From: an uncultured Halorubrum sp. | GTDB taxonomy: Archaea; Halobacteriota; Halobacteria; Halobacteriales; Haloferacaceae | Length of the DNA stretch: 64,000 nt | Direction of reading: 5' to 3' | Assembly (NCBI RefSeq): GCF_937146585.1 | Contig: NZ_CAKZRO010000052.1 | Span: forward strand, 1-64,000 | Shown: piece by piece, positions 57,221-64,000 of the stretch | Position numbering within the stretch: position 1 is the first letter of the stretch | How the letters are laid out: every line of letters begins with the position of its first letter | The notes under the pieces: model-generated | Seen by the model: only the letters and a program-made list of their open reading frames with translations | Databases searched by the model: none | Told to the model about the DNA's origin: nothing | Position numbers and translations under genes: made by a program

Positions 57221-58825
57221 TTACCGAGCGTCGAGCTGTTCGACCCGTGCGATCAGCTCGTCGACGGCCGCCTCCTGGTCGTCGGTGGCGTCGACGATGC
57301 GGTCGGTCGCGTCCTCGGTGCGGTCGGAGCGCTCGCGGACCGCCTCCAGCGACGAGGTGAGCTCCTCGACGGTCGCGGCCTGGTCGTCGGTGGTGCGCGC
57401 GACCTCCGCGACGCCCGCGGCCGCCTCGTCGACCGCGTCGGCGATCTCCTCGAGCGAGTCGAGGACCGTCTCGATCTCGGTCCCGGCGTCCTCGATCCGG
57501 TCGTGCGAGCGCTCGACGGCGGTCGTGGTCTCCGCGGACTGCGCCTGGAGCTTGTCGAGGCTCTCCGTGATCTCCTCGGTGTAGCCGCGGGTCTCGTCGG
57601 CGAGCTTCTTCACTTCCTCGGCGACGACCGCGAAGCCGTCGCCGCCCTCGCCGGCGCGGGCGGCCTCGATGTTGGCGTTGAGCGCGAGGAGGTTGGTCTG
57701 CTCGGCCACGTCGGAGATGACCTCGATGACCTCCTCGATGTCGTCCATGCGCTCGGAGAGCGCGCCGACGCTCTCGACCAGCTCGTCGCCGATCTCGACG
57801 ACGTCCTCGGTCGCCTCGCGGGCGTCCTCGCTGGCGTCTAACCCCTCGTCCGCGGCGTCGGCGGCCGCGACCGCGGCGGTGTCGACCTCGTCGGCCGTCG
57901 CGGCGACCTCCTCCATCCCGGCGGAGAACGACTGCATCTCCGAGACGCTCTCCTCTAAGAGATCGTTCTGTTCGTCGACGTTCTCGGCGATGTCGGCGGC
58001 CGCGGCGCTCGCCTCCTCGACCGTCTCGTCGAGGTCGCGCGCCTTCTCGTGGACGCCGGAGGAGAGCTGGTCGAGGTTGTCGGCCATCCGATTGACGACG
58101 TCGATCACCCGGACCAGCTCCGTGTCGAGGTGTTCGAAGGCGTCGCGCCGAGCGACCCGGGCGTCGAGGTTCCCCTCGCCGATCGCCTCGGCGGTCTCCC
58201 TGACCTCGGTGACCAGCTCGCTCGTCGCGTCCCGCTCGTTGACCGTCTCCGTCCGGTCGACGACGACCTCGACGACGCCGACGAGCCCGCCGTCGTCGCC
58301 GTACAGCGCGGTCGCCGTGAACTCGATGTGCCGCTCCTCGCCGTGGCGGTCGACCATCGTGCTGGAGTCGCGGTAGCGGTCTCGCGCGGAGTCGCACGGC
58401 TCGACGCCGTACGCCTCGTCGGCCGTCGCGGGCGCGTCGAGCACCTTGTCCGCGAGCGTGTCGGCCCGGCGACCGTCGGGGTAGAACAGCTCGGAGACGT
58501 GGCCGTGGCCGATCGCCTCGTCGCGGTCGACGCCCGTGAGCGACGCGATCGACTCGTTCCACTCGGCGACGTTGCCCTCGGCGTCGAGGATGAACGTCGG
58601 GATGCTCGTCGCGTCGAACACCTGTTCGAAGCCGGCGGCGGCGAGGGTCCCCGCGCGGTCGACCCCCGCCGCCTCGGTCACCGCGTGCGCTTCGCGGTCC
58701 TCGTCGCCGTCGGTCGGTCCGGCGGCGTCGACCCCGTCCTCGACGACGACTCCCCCGTCGGGAACCGACCGGGAGTCACCCTCTCTTCCGAGCACGCGCC
58801 GTAACAGCCCTCGAACTCCCGTCAT
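57221..58825 (-). CDS. Soluble methyl-accepting chemotaxis (Htr-type) transducer with PAS domain
   Basis: A 534-aa transducer without membrane helices, so it should act in the cytoplasm. A PAS domain (about residues 68-185) begins [25 protein letters not shown]-like segment follows (about 190-260, [20 protein letters not shown]). The signalling coiled coil has its conserved hairpin tip as [20 protein letters not shown] and [16 protein letters not shown] around residues 366-410. The C-terminus lacks a CheR-docking pentapeptide. What the PAS domain binds (heme, flavin or a ligand) is unknown. No che genes are near. Downstream (57109-57215) is a pyrimidine-rich stretch on the coding strand. Confidence 0.93.
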   Translation of the reverse strand: MTGVRGLLRRVLGREGDSRSVPDGGVVVEDGVDAAGPTDGDEDREAHAVTEAAGVDRAGTLAAAGFEQVFDATSIPTFILDAEGNVAEWNESIASLTGVDRDEAIGHGHVSELFYPDGRRADTLADKVLDAPATADEAYGVEPCDSARDRYRDSSTMVDRHGEERHIEFTATALYGDDGGLVGVVEVVVDRTETVNERDATSELVTEVRETAEAIGEGNLDARVARRDAFEHLDTELVRVIDVVNRMADNLDQLSSGVHEKARDLDETVEEASAAAADIAENVDEQNDLLEESVSEMQSFSAGMEEVAATADEVDTAAVAAADAADEGLDASEDAREATEDVVEIGDELVESVGALSERMDDIEEVIEVISDVAEQTNLLALNANIEAARAGEGGDGFAVVAEEVKKLADETRGYTEEITESLDKLQAQSAETTTAVERSHDRIEDAGTEIETVLDSLEEIADAVDEAAAGVAEVARTTDDQAATVEELTSSLEAVRERSDRTEDATDRIVDATDDQEAAVDELIARVEQLDAR

Positions 58826-58985
58826 TTCTGTGTCCCTCTATCCCAAGGAGCGGGATAAACCGTTCTCCCCGTGCCTCAGGTTTGATAACTATCCGGTTCG
58901 GGAAGCGACAGTTCGGGCCGCGACATGCCTCGACTCGGGCCCGCAGCGTTCAATGGCGTCGGGCGGCTACGGCGATCCGAGACCG

Positions 58986-60755
58986 ATGGACGCCGACGCG
59001 GTCCGCGAGCGGGCCCGAGACCTCCCGACGGAGCCGGGGGTCTACCAGTTCCGGGCGGGCGAGACGACGCTGTACGTCGGGAAGGCGCTCGACCTCCGCG
59101 ATCGAGTGCGGTCGTACGCGGACCCGCGCTCGGGCCGGATCCGGGGGATGGTCGAGCGCGCCGATCGGATCGAGTTCGCGGTCACCGACACGGAGACGCA
59201 GGCGCTGCTCCTCGAGGCGAACCTGATCAAGCGGCTCCGCCCGCGGTACAACGTCCGGCTGAAGGACGACAAGTCGTACCCGCTCGTCGCCTTCTCCGAC
59301 CACGAGGTGCCGCGGATCGAGGTGACCCGCGACCCCGAGGCGGGCGCGGTCGCGTACGGGCCGTTCACCGACGTGGGGCGCGTCGAGACCGTGGTGAAGG
59401 CGGTCCGCGACGAGTACCGGCTGCGCGGCTGTTCGGACCACAAGTACGACGGCCGCGACCGCCCCTGCCTCGACTACGAGATGGGGATCTGTTCGGCGCC
59501 GTGTACCGGCGAGATAACCCCCGAGGCGTACGCAGAGGACGTGGCCGCCGCGCGGCGCTTCTTCGAGGGCGAGACGGGCGCCCTCGCCGACCCCCTGCGA
59601 CGCCGCATGGAGGCCGCGGCCGAGGCGAACGAGTTCGAGCGCGCGGCGAACCTCCGGGACCGGCTGGAGGCGGTCGAGGCGTTCCACGGCGAGGGCGGCG
59701 AGGCCGTCAGCGACCGGAGCGACGACCGCACCGTCGACGTGCTGGCGGCCGCGGTCGAGGGCGACACCGCCCGGGTGGCCCGGCTCCACAGCGAGCGCGG
59801 GCAGCTGGTCGACCGGAGCCGCCACCAGTTGGACGCGGCGGCGGTCGAGGACGAACGCGGGACCGACGGCGCGGACCCCGACGCCAACACGCCCGCCGCC
59901 GTCCTCGCCGCCTTCCTCGCGCAGTACTACGCCGAGCGGGAGTTTCCGGACGCCGTGCTCCTCGCCGAACAACCCGCCGACCGCGACGTGGTCGACTGGC
60001 TGGAGCGCGAGGGGGTCGCGGTCCGGGTCCCGGGCGCGGGCCGCGAGGCGAAGCTCGTCGAGCTCGCGCTGAAGAACGCCCGGAAGCGCGGCGGCCGCGA
60101 CGACCCCGCGGGCGCGCTCGGCGACCGGCTCGGGATCGCCCGCCCCGACCGGATCGAGGGGTTCGACGTGAGCCACGCGCAGGGCACCGCCGTCGTCGGC
60201 TCCGACGTGTGCTTCGTCGACGGGAGCGCGGAGACGGCCGACTACCGCCGGAAGAAGCTCACCGAGCGCAACGACGACTACGCGAACATGCGCGAGCTGA
60301 TCCGGTGGCGCGCCGAGCGCGCGCTCGCCGGCGAGGACGACCGCCCCGACCCCGACCTCCTGCTCATCGACGGGGGCGAGGGACAGCTGGGGGCCGCGCG
60401 CGACGCCCTCGCGGAGACCGGGTGGGACGTGCCCGTCGTCGCGCTCGCGAAGGCGGAGGAGCTGGTCGTCACCCCGACCGGGACCCGGCGCTGGGACGAC
60501 GACGCCGCGGAGCTCCACCTGCTCCAGCGCGTGCGCGACGAGGCGCACCGCTTCGCCGTCTCCTACCACCAGACCGTCCGCGACGAGGTGAAGACGGTCC
60601 TCGACGACGTGCCGGGAGTCGGGCCCGAGACGCGCCGCCGCCTCCTCCGGCGGTTCGGCTCGGTCGAGAACGTCCGCGACGCCTCCCGCGACGACCTCGT
60701 CGACGTCGACGGCGTGGGCGACGCGACGGCCGACACGCTCCGGGAGCGGCTGTGA
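58986..60755 (+). CDS. uvrC: Excinuclease ABC subunit C
   Basis: UvrC makes both incisions in UvrABC excision repair. The protein is 589 aa from the ATG at 58986; an ATG 11 codons upstream is possible. The GIY-YIG nuclease domain is at the N-terminus (PGVYQF...[16 protein letters not shown]). The UvrB-interacting UVR segment is near residue 205. The RNase H-like second nuclease follows, with its aspartates in [12 protein letters not shown] and LLIDGGEGQ. Two helix-hairpin-helix motifs end the protein ([14 protein letters not shown] and [13 protein letters not shown]). A TTTGATAA element near 58881 suggests a leader of 40-75 nt. It partners with uvrA at the start of this window. Confidence 0.97.
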   Translation: MDADAVRERARDLPTEPGVYQFRAGETTLYVGKALDLRDRVRSYADPRSGRIRGMVERADRIEFAVTDTETQALLLEANLIKRLRPRYNVRLKDDKSYPLVAFSDHEVPRIEVTRDPEAGAVAYGPFTDVGRVETVVKAVRDEYRLRGCSDHKYDGRDRPCLDYEMGICSAPCTGEITPEAYAEDVAAARRFFEGETGALADPLRRRMEAAAEANEFERAANLRDRLEAVEAFHGEGGEAVSDRSDDRTVDVLAAAVEGDTARVARLHSERGQLVDRSRHQLDAAAVEDERGTDGADPDANTPAAVLAAFLAQYYAEREFPDAVLLAEQPADRDVVDWLEREGVAVRVPGAGREAKLVELALKNARKRGGRDDPAGALGDRLGIARPDRIEGFDVSHAQGTAVVGSDVCFVDGSAETADYRRKKLTERNDDYANMRELIRWRAERALAGEDDRPDPDLLLIDGGEGQLGAARDALAETGWDVPVVALAKAEELVVTPTGTRRWDDDAAELHLLQRVRDEAHRFAVSYHQTVRDEVKTVLDDVPGVGPETRRRLLRRFGSVENVRDASRDDLVDVDGVGDATADTLRERL

Positions 60756-60791
60756 CCGGGAGCGGGTCGGCGCCCCGCGTGGCGGCCGTCG

Positions 60792-61436
60792 TCACGCGGA
60801 CTCGACGGCGCGCTCGACGACCGCCGCCTCGGCCTTCCGGAGGAGTTCGCCGGCCGTGCTCGTCGCGCAGTCGAGCGCGGCCGCCACGTCCGCGACGGTC
60901 CCCTCGCGCGGGACCTCGTAGTATCCCGTCGAGACCGCCGTCTCCAGCGCCGCTCGCTGTCGGTCGGTCAGCCGCGACGGAGACGGTCGTCGCTCGAACT
61001 CGTGGACCCGCTCGATGGTGAGGTCGGCGAGGGTCCCGAGGTCGTCGTGGAACTCGCTGAGCGCCGCCGTCGCGCCCACCGCCTCGAACCGGACGTCGCC
61101 CGGCTCGCGGAAGACGACCGGCGGGAGGAAGATGACCCGCGACGCCGCGACGGTGTCGAGGAGCGCCGCCGGGAACTCGTAGGCGTCCTGCCGGAGGAAG
61201 GCGTAGGTCCCGTCGGCGTCGCTCAAGAGGCTGCTCGCGACCAATGAGTCGAGCGCGTCGAGGGCGGCCGCCGTCGCGTCGCGGTCGCCGTCGAACCAGA
61301 GCAGCGTCGTCGCGTCCGCCGTCGGGCTCCACATCAGCAGCTCCGCGCGACGGACCGGCGAGTCGCCGACGATCACGTCGTGTAGCGGGTGGCGGAGCCG
61401 CTCCGGGTAGGCGGCCGAGAACCTGATCCGTTTCAT
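60792..61436 (-). CDS. HTH-10 (bacterio-opsin activator-like) transcription regulator
   Basis: A 214-aa regulator from the ATG at 61436. The C-terminal 55 residues are a helix-turn-helix of the HTH_10 type, RLTDRQRAALETAVSTGYYE followed by TVADVAAALDCATSTAGELL, which is the DNA-binding domain of Bat, the bacterio-opsin activator, and its many haloarchaeal relatives. The N-terminal 150 residues form an unassigned sensor-like domain; PAS and GAF domains of Bat are absent. The target genes are unknown. The in-frame extension to 61655 has no support. Confidence 0.87.
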   Translation of the reverse strand: MKRIRFSAAYPERLRHPLHDVIVGDSPVRRAELLMWSPTADATTLLWFDGDRDATAAALDALDSLVASSLLSDADGTYAFLRQDAYEFPAALLDTVAASRVIFLPPVVFREPGDVRFEAVGATAALSEFHDDLGTLADLTIERVHEFERRPSPSRLTDRQRAALETAVSTGYYEVPREGTVADVAAALDCATSTAGELLRKAEAAVVERAVESA

Positions 61437-61529
61437 TGGGCGGTCGCTCGACGTTCGAGCGTGCCGCACATCAATCCGCGTGGTTCGGGACCGCTCGCGG
61501 GAGGGACGCGAGGCGGGCTCGGAGGGGAG

Positions 61530-61592
61530 GGCCGAGCGGGTCAGCGGGGACCTAACGGCGTCCCGGGGGAGGCCGAGCGGGTCAGCGGGGAC
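61530..61592. repeat. Tandem duplication at the 3' end of the alpha/beta hydrolase gene
   Basis: The 22-nt sequence starting GGCCGAGCGGGTCAGCGGGG is present at 61530-61551 and again at 61571-61592, a period of 41 bp. The second copy contains the stop codon of the minus-strand hydrolase gene (TCA at 61582-61584). The first copy lies just past the gene end. The arrangement parallels the duplication at the SdpI-like gene end (36528-36601). Confidence 0.85.
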
Positions 61593-62478
61593 GCGACAGC
61601 GCCTCGGGGACGGCTCGGAGGAGCGTCCCGAGGTGGTCTGCGCCGTCGAGGACACGGAGTTCGGCGGTCGGAAGCGCCTCGGTCAGCCGTTCCGCCCCGG
61701 CGATCGGGACGTTGGCGTCGGCGGTCCCGTGCCACAGGCGCACCGGGGGGTCGACCGCGTCCAAGTCGATCCCCCAGTCGTCTGCGGCGTCGCGGAACTC
61801 GGTGACAGCACCGCTCCGGTGGCGCTCGAACGCCGCGAGGAAGTCTTCCTTCACGACGGTCGCGGCGTCCTCGGGGACGGCGTCGGGGTCCTCGGCGTAC
61901 TGCGCCACCACGAACGACGAGTCCGCGCGCGACGCGACCCACGCCTGCCCGCGGAACAGCGCCCCGAGGAGCGACGGCGTCGCGGCCGCGAGGCCGGACA
62001 GGAGCCGCTGGACCGCGGGCGTGTCGCCGCCGAACGACGGCGGCGTCGCGCCGGCGACGAGGTCGACGCCGGTGACCCGGTCGCCCAGCGACGCGGCCGT
62101 CGCGAGGGCGTGGGGCGCGCCGCCGGAGAACGCGACGAGGGCCGCGCGCTCGACACCGAGGTCGTCCAAGACGGGTCGCACGGACGCCGCGGCGTCGCCG
62201 ACGGTCCGGTCCGGCTCCGGCGACGAGCGCCCGTAGCCGGGCCTGTCGGGCGCGACGACGCGGACGTCGTTCGCTCGCGCCGCCGGTTCGAGGAGCGCCC
62301 CCAGCCGGCGGGACCCGGGCGTCCCGTGGAAGAAGACCACCGGGTCGCCGTCGGGGGCCCCGTACGTCGCGTACGCGATCCGGCGACCGTCGGCCGAGCG
62401 CGCGACGCTCGGCGCCTGACGCGCCGGCGTCCGGCGCTCCGAGGTCGAATCCGGTCGCGCGGAGTCGGTGGTGGCCAT
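61582..62478 (-). CDS. Alpha/beta hydrolase
   Basis: A 298-aa hydrolase of the alpha/beta fold. The oxyanion segment FFHGTPGSRRL is near residue 50, VVAPDRPGYGRSS near 74, the nucleophile elbow VAFSGGAPHAL (serine near residue 116), the acid region RLWHGTADANVP, and the catalytic histidine in LDGADHLG near residue 284. It could be an esterase, lipase or C-C hydrolase. The first 30 residues are polar and may be flexible. ATG at 62478 is chosen over a GTG immediately upstream. Confidence 0.9.
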   Translation of the reverse strand: MATTDSARPDSTSERRTPARQAPSVARSADGRRIAYATYGAPDGDPVVFFHGTPGSRRLGALLEPAARANDVRVVAPDRPGYGRSSPEPDRTVGDAAASVRPVLDDLGVERAALVAFSGGAPHALATAASLGDRVTGVDLVAGATPPSFGGDTPAVQRLLSGLAAATPSLLGALFRGQAWVASRADSSFVVAQYAEDPDAVPEDAATVVKEDFLAAFERHRSGAVTEFRDAADDWGIDLDAVDPPVRLWHGTADANVPIAGAERLTEALPTAELRVLDGADHLGTLLRAVPEALSRPR

Positions 62479-62601
62479 CACCTGTGCGTAGGCCGGCGCG
62501 AGTACTGTGGGTTATGCCGGACCGATGCGGTGGTTTTTACGTGCGGCTCCGGGTGGGCCACCCCAAGCGGTATGCGTCTCTCGGTCAATCCGACGATCGA
62601 G

Positions 62602-63186
62602 ATGCGAGCGTTCTTCGCCGTCGACCTGGCGGACTCGCTCGCGGCCGCCGTCGCGGACGCGCAGGAACCCTTCGCGGACGCGTCCGGGGTCGACCCGGTC
62701 GACCCGAAACGGGCGCACGTGACGCTGAAGTTCCTCGGCGAGGTCGGCGAGAGGGGCGGTGACGCCACCGACGACGCCCCAACCGTCGACGACGTGATCG
62801 CCGCCGGCGAGCGCGCGGTCGACCGCGCTGACGTCGCGCCGTTCGAGAGCGAGATCCGCGGCCTCGGCGTCTTTCCGAACCGCGAGTACGTTTCGGTCGT
62901 CTGGGCGGGCGTCGGCCGCGGCGGCGACGCCCTCGCGGCGCTCCACGAGGCGCTCGAAGCGGAGACGACCGCGCTCGGCGTCGACCCGGCCGACCACGAC
63001 TTCACGCCGCACGTGACGCTGGCGCGGGTAGAGAACGCGACCGGCGCCGAGGCGGTCCGCGACGCGCTCGACGCCGAGGAACCCGAGGTCGGAATGTGTC
63101 AGGTCGACGAGGTCCGGCTGGTCGAGTCGACGCTGACCGCGTCCGGCCCGGAGTACGAGGTCGTCGAGCGGTTCCCGCTCGGGTGA
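62602..63186 (+). CDS. thpR: RNA 2',3'-cyclic phosphodiesterase (ThpR)
   Basis: A 194-aa 2H phosphoesterase. The two catalytic motifs are HVTLKFLGEV near residue 40 and HVTLARVENATG near residue 141, with MRAFFAVDLADSL at the N-terminus. ThpR enzymes hydrolyse 2',3'-cyclic phosphates at RNA ends, and in vitro also join RNAs through 2'-5' bonds. The ATG at 62602 gives the usual length; an ATG ten codons upstream (62572) is possible. An acidic loop follows the first motif (about residues 51-62). Stands alone after the divergent hydrolase gene. Confidence 0.92.
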   Translation: MRAFFAVDLADSLAAAVADAQEPFADASGVDPVDPKRAHVTLKFLGEVGERGGDATDDAPTVDDVIAAGERAVDRADVAPFESEIRGLGVFPNREYVSVVWAGVGRGGDALAALHEALEAETTALGVDPADHDFTPHVTLARVENATGAEAVRDALDAEEPEVGMCQVDEVRLVESTLTASGPEYEVVERFPLG

Positions 63187-63195
63187 TCCCCGGCG

Positions 63196-64000
63196 TCACT
63201 CGGCGGGCGCGTCGACCGCGAACCCCTCCTCGTCGGCGTGTTCGACCCGGACGCGGGTGACCCGCGTCGCGGTCGCGCCGGTGACGGCGAGCGTGACGTC
63301 GCCGACTGCAACGCGGTCGCCCTCCGCCGGGAGCCGGCCGAGCTGTCGGGTGACGAGCCCCGCGACGGTCTCCACGCCCGCGCCTGCGGGCAGCGAGAGC
63401 CCGAGCGTCTCGTTGAGGTGCGCGACCGTCGTCCAGCCGCGGACGACGGCGGCGTCGGGCGCGACGACATCGACCGCGTCCGTCTCCCAGCGACCGACCA
63501 GCTCGCCGACCACCTCCTCGAAGAGGTCCTCCAGCGTCGCGATCCCGACGACCGCGCCGTGCTCGTCGACGACGATCACCATCCGCGCCTGGCTCGCCCG
63601 CATCTCCGCGAACAGCTCGTCGAGCGGCTTCGTCTCGGGGACGAACGACGGCTCGCTGAGCGCGCTCGCGAGGTCGGCACCGGTCTCGTCCGCGCGGATC
63701 GCGTCGCGGACGTCGACGATCCCGACCACGTCGTCGCGGTTCTCGCCGTAGACGGGCATCCGGGTGACGCCTTCGCTCGCGGCCCGCGAGAGCGCGTCCG
63801 CCGGGGTCGCCGTGTCGGGGAGCCCGACCACGTCCGTCCGCGGGACCATCACCGCGGCGACGGTCGTGGCCTCTAAGTCGAGGACGCCGCGGATCATCGC
63901 GCCCTCGTCCGGGTCGAGCGCGCCCGCGACCTCGCCGGAGCGCACGAGCGTCGCGATCTCCTCGCGCGTGAGGTACGACTCGATGGCGGACTCGCCGCCG
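63196..64000 (-). CDS. CBS-domain CorC/HlyC-type protein (5' part beyond window)
   Basis: The visible 267 codons are the C-terminal part of a CNNM/CorC family protein. The frame is open to the window edge, beginning GGESAIESYLTREEIATLV, so the N-terminal DUF21 membrane domain lies outside. Two CBS domains follow: the first begins VMVPRTDVVGLPD with RMPVYGENRDDVVGIV, the second includes ARMVIVVDEHGAVVGIATLE. The C-terminal CorC_HlyC domain starts AVVRGWTTVAHLNETLGL and ends with the acidic segment DEEGFAVDAPAE. CBS pairs bind adenine nucleotides and control magnesium or other cation transport in this family; transport here is inferred. Confidence 0.92.
   Translation of the reverse strand, partial: GGESAIESYLTREEIATLVRSGEVAGALDPDEGAMIRGVLDLEATTVAAVMVPRTDVVGLPDTATPADALSRAASEGVTRMPVYGENRDDVVGIVDVRDAIRADETGADLASALSEPSFVPETKPLDELFAEMRASQARMVIVVDEHGAVVGIATLEDLFEEVVGELVGRWETDAVDVVAPDAAVVRGWTTVAHLNETLGLSLPAGAGVETVAGLVTRQLGRLPAEGDRVAVGDVTLAVTGATATRVTRVRVEHADEEGFAVDAPAE

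Overview
The window reads as chromosome from a halophilic archaeon, most likely Halorubrum or a close relative. The DNA is very GC-rich, the encoded proteins are strongly acidic, and many genes have a TATA-like box 25-30 nt before the start codon, as expected for leaderless transcripts. The gene content fits: two TatC proteins including the haloarchaeal double TatC, a thermosome, PCNA, LDH-like malate dehydrogenase, Hjc, RIO1, Dim2-like KH protein, CrtY plus Brp/Blh, a bacterio-opsin-activator-type regulator and a HisKA_7TM-type kinase. There is no CRISPR array, prophage or transposase gene; this is mostly core chromosome with small accessory insertions.

Layout. 0-9 kb: end of argF, a DMT transporter, divergent tatC genes sharing a mirror-image promoter, uvrA and a RidA protein. 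9-17 kb: a secreted protein with internal duplication, a MutS5-like ATPase, a LarE-like PP-loop protein, serB, an overlapping crtY-brp pair that makes beta-carotene and then retinal, and an overlapping GNAT/small-protein pair. 17-24 kb: a stand-alone SdhA/NadB-like flavoprotein, a cysteine-cluster protein, and hisB and hisA separated by an APC permease plus UspA pair. 24-30 kb: a lipoprotein and a thiamine-type ABC transporter (binding protein, permease, ATPase). 30-39 kb: a fused APC permease-UspA protein, a class V aminotransferase, a TPR/DUF424 pair, an SdpI-like protein, a putative ParB-HTH/RHH protein, an M20 peptidase and tRNA-Lys(UUU). 39-48 kb: LUD protein, thermosome, Dim2-KH, RIO1, Hjc, rhodanese/FMN reductase pair, phosphohexomutase and PCNA. 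48-64 kb: sensor kinase, MFS transporter, malate dehydrogenase, two 2H phosphoesterases, a methyltransferase, a P450 with a 59-aa zinc-finger-like protein, a soluble chemotaxis transducer, uvrC, an HTH-10 regulator, an alpha/beta hydrolase and a truncated CBS/CorC protein.

The most unusual signal is noncoding: two copies (about 29665-29995 and 42067-42394) of a roughly 330-nt dispersed element. Both fold into the same multi-hairpin architecture. Stems whose sequences differ between the copies keep perfect pairing through compensatory changes, while a 65-nt core is identical. Selection appears to preserve the fold: either a structured RNA or a hairpin-dependent, non-autonomous mobile element. 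I do not recognise it as a named family. Smaller oddities are tRNA T-arm fragments downstream of tRNA-Lys, one of them split by hairpin DNA, and short duplications of gene 3' ends at two loci.
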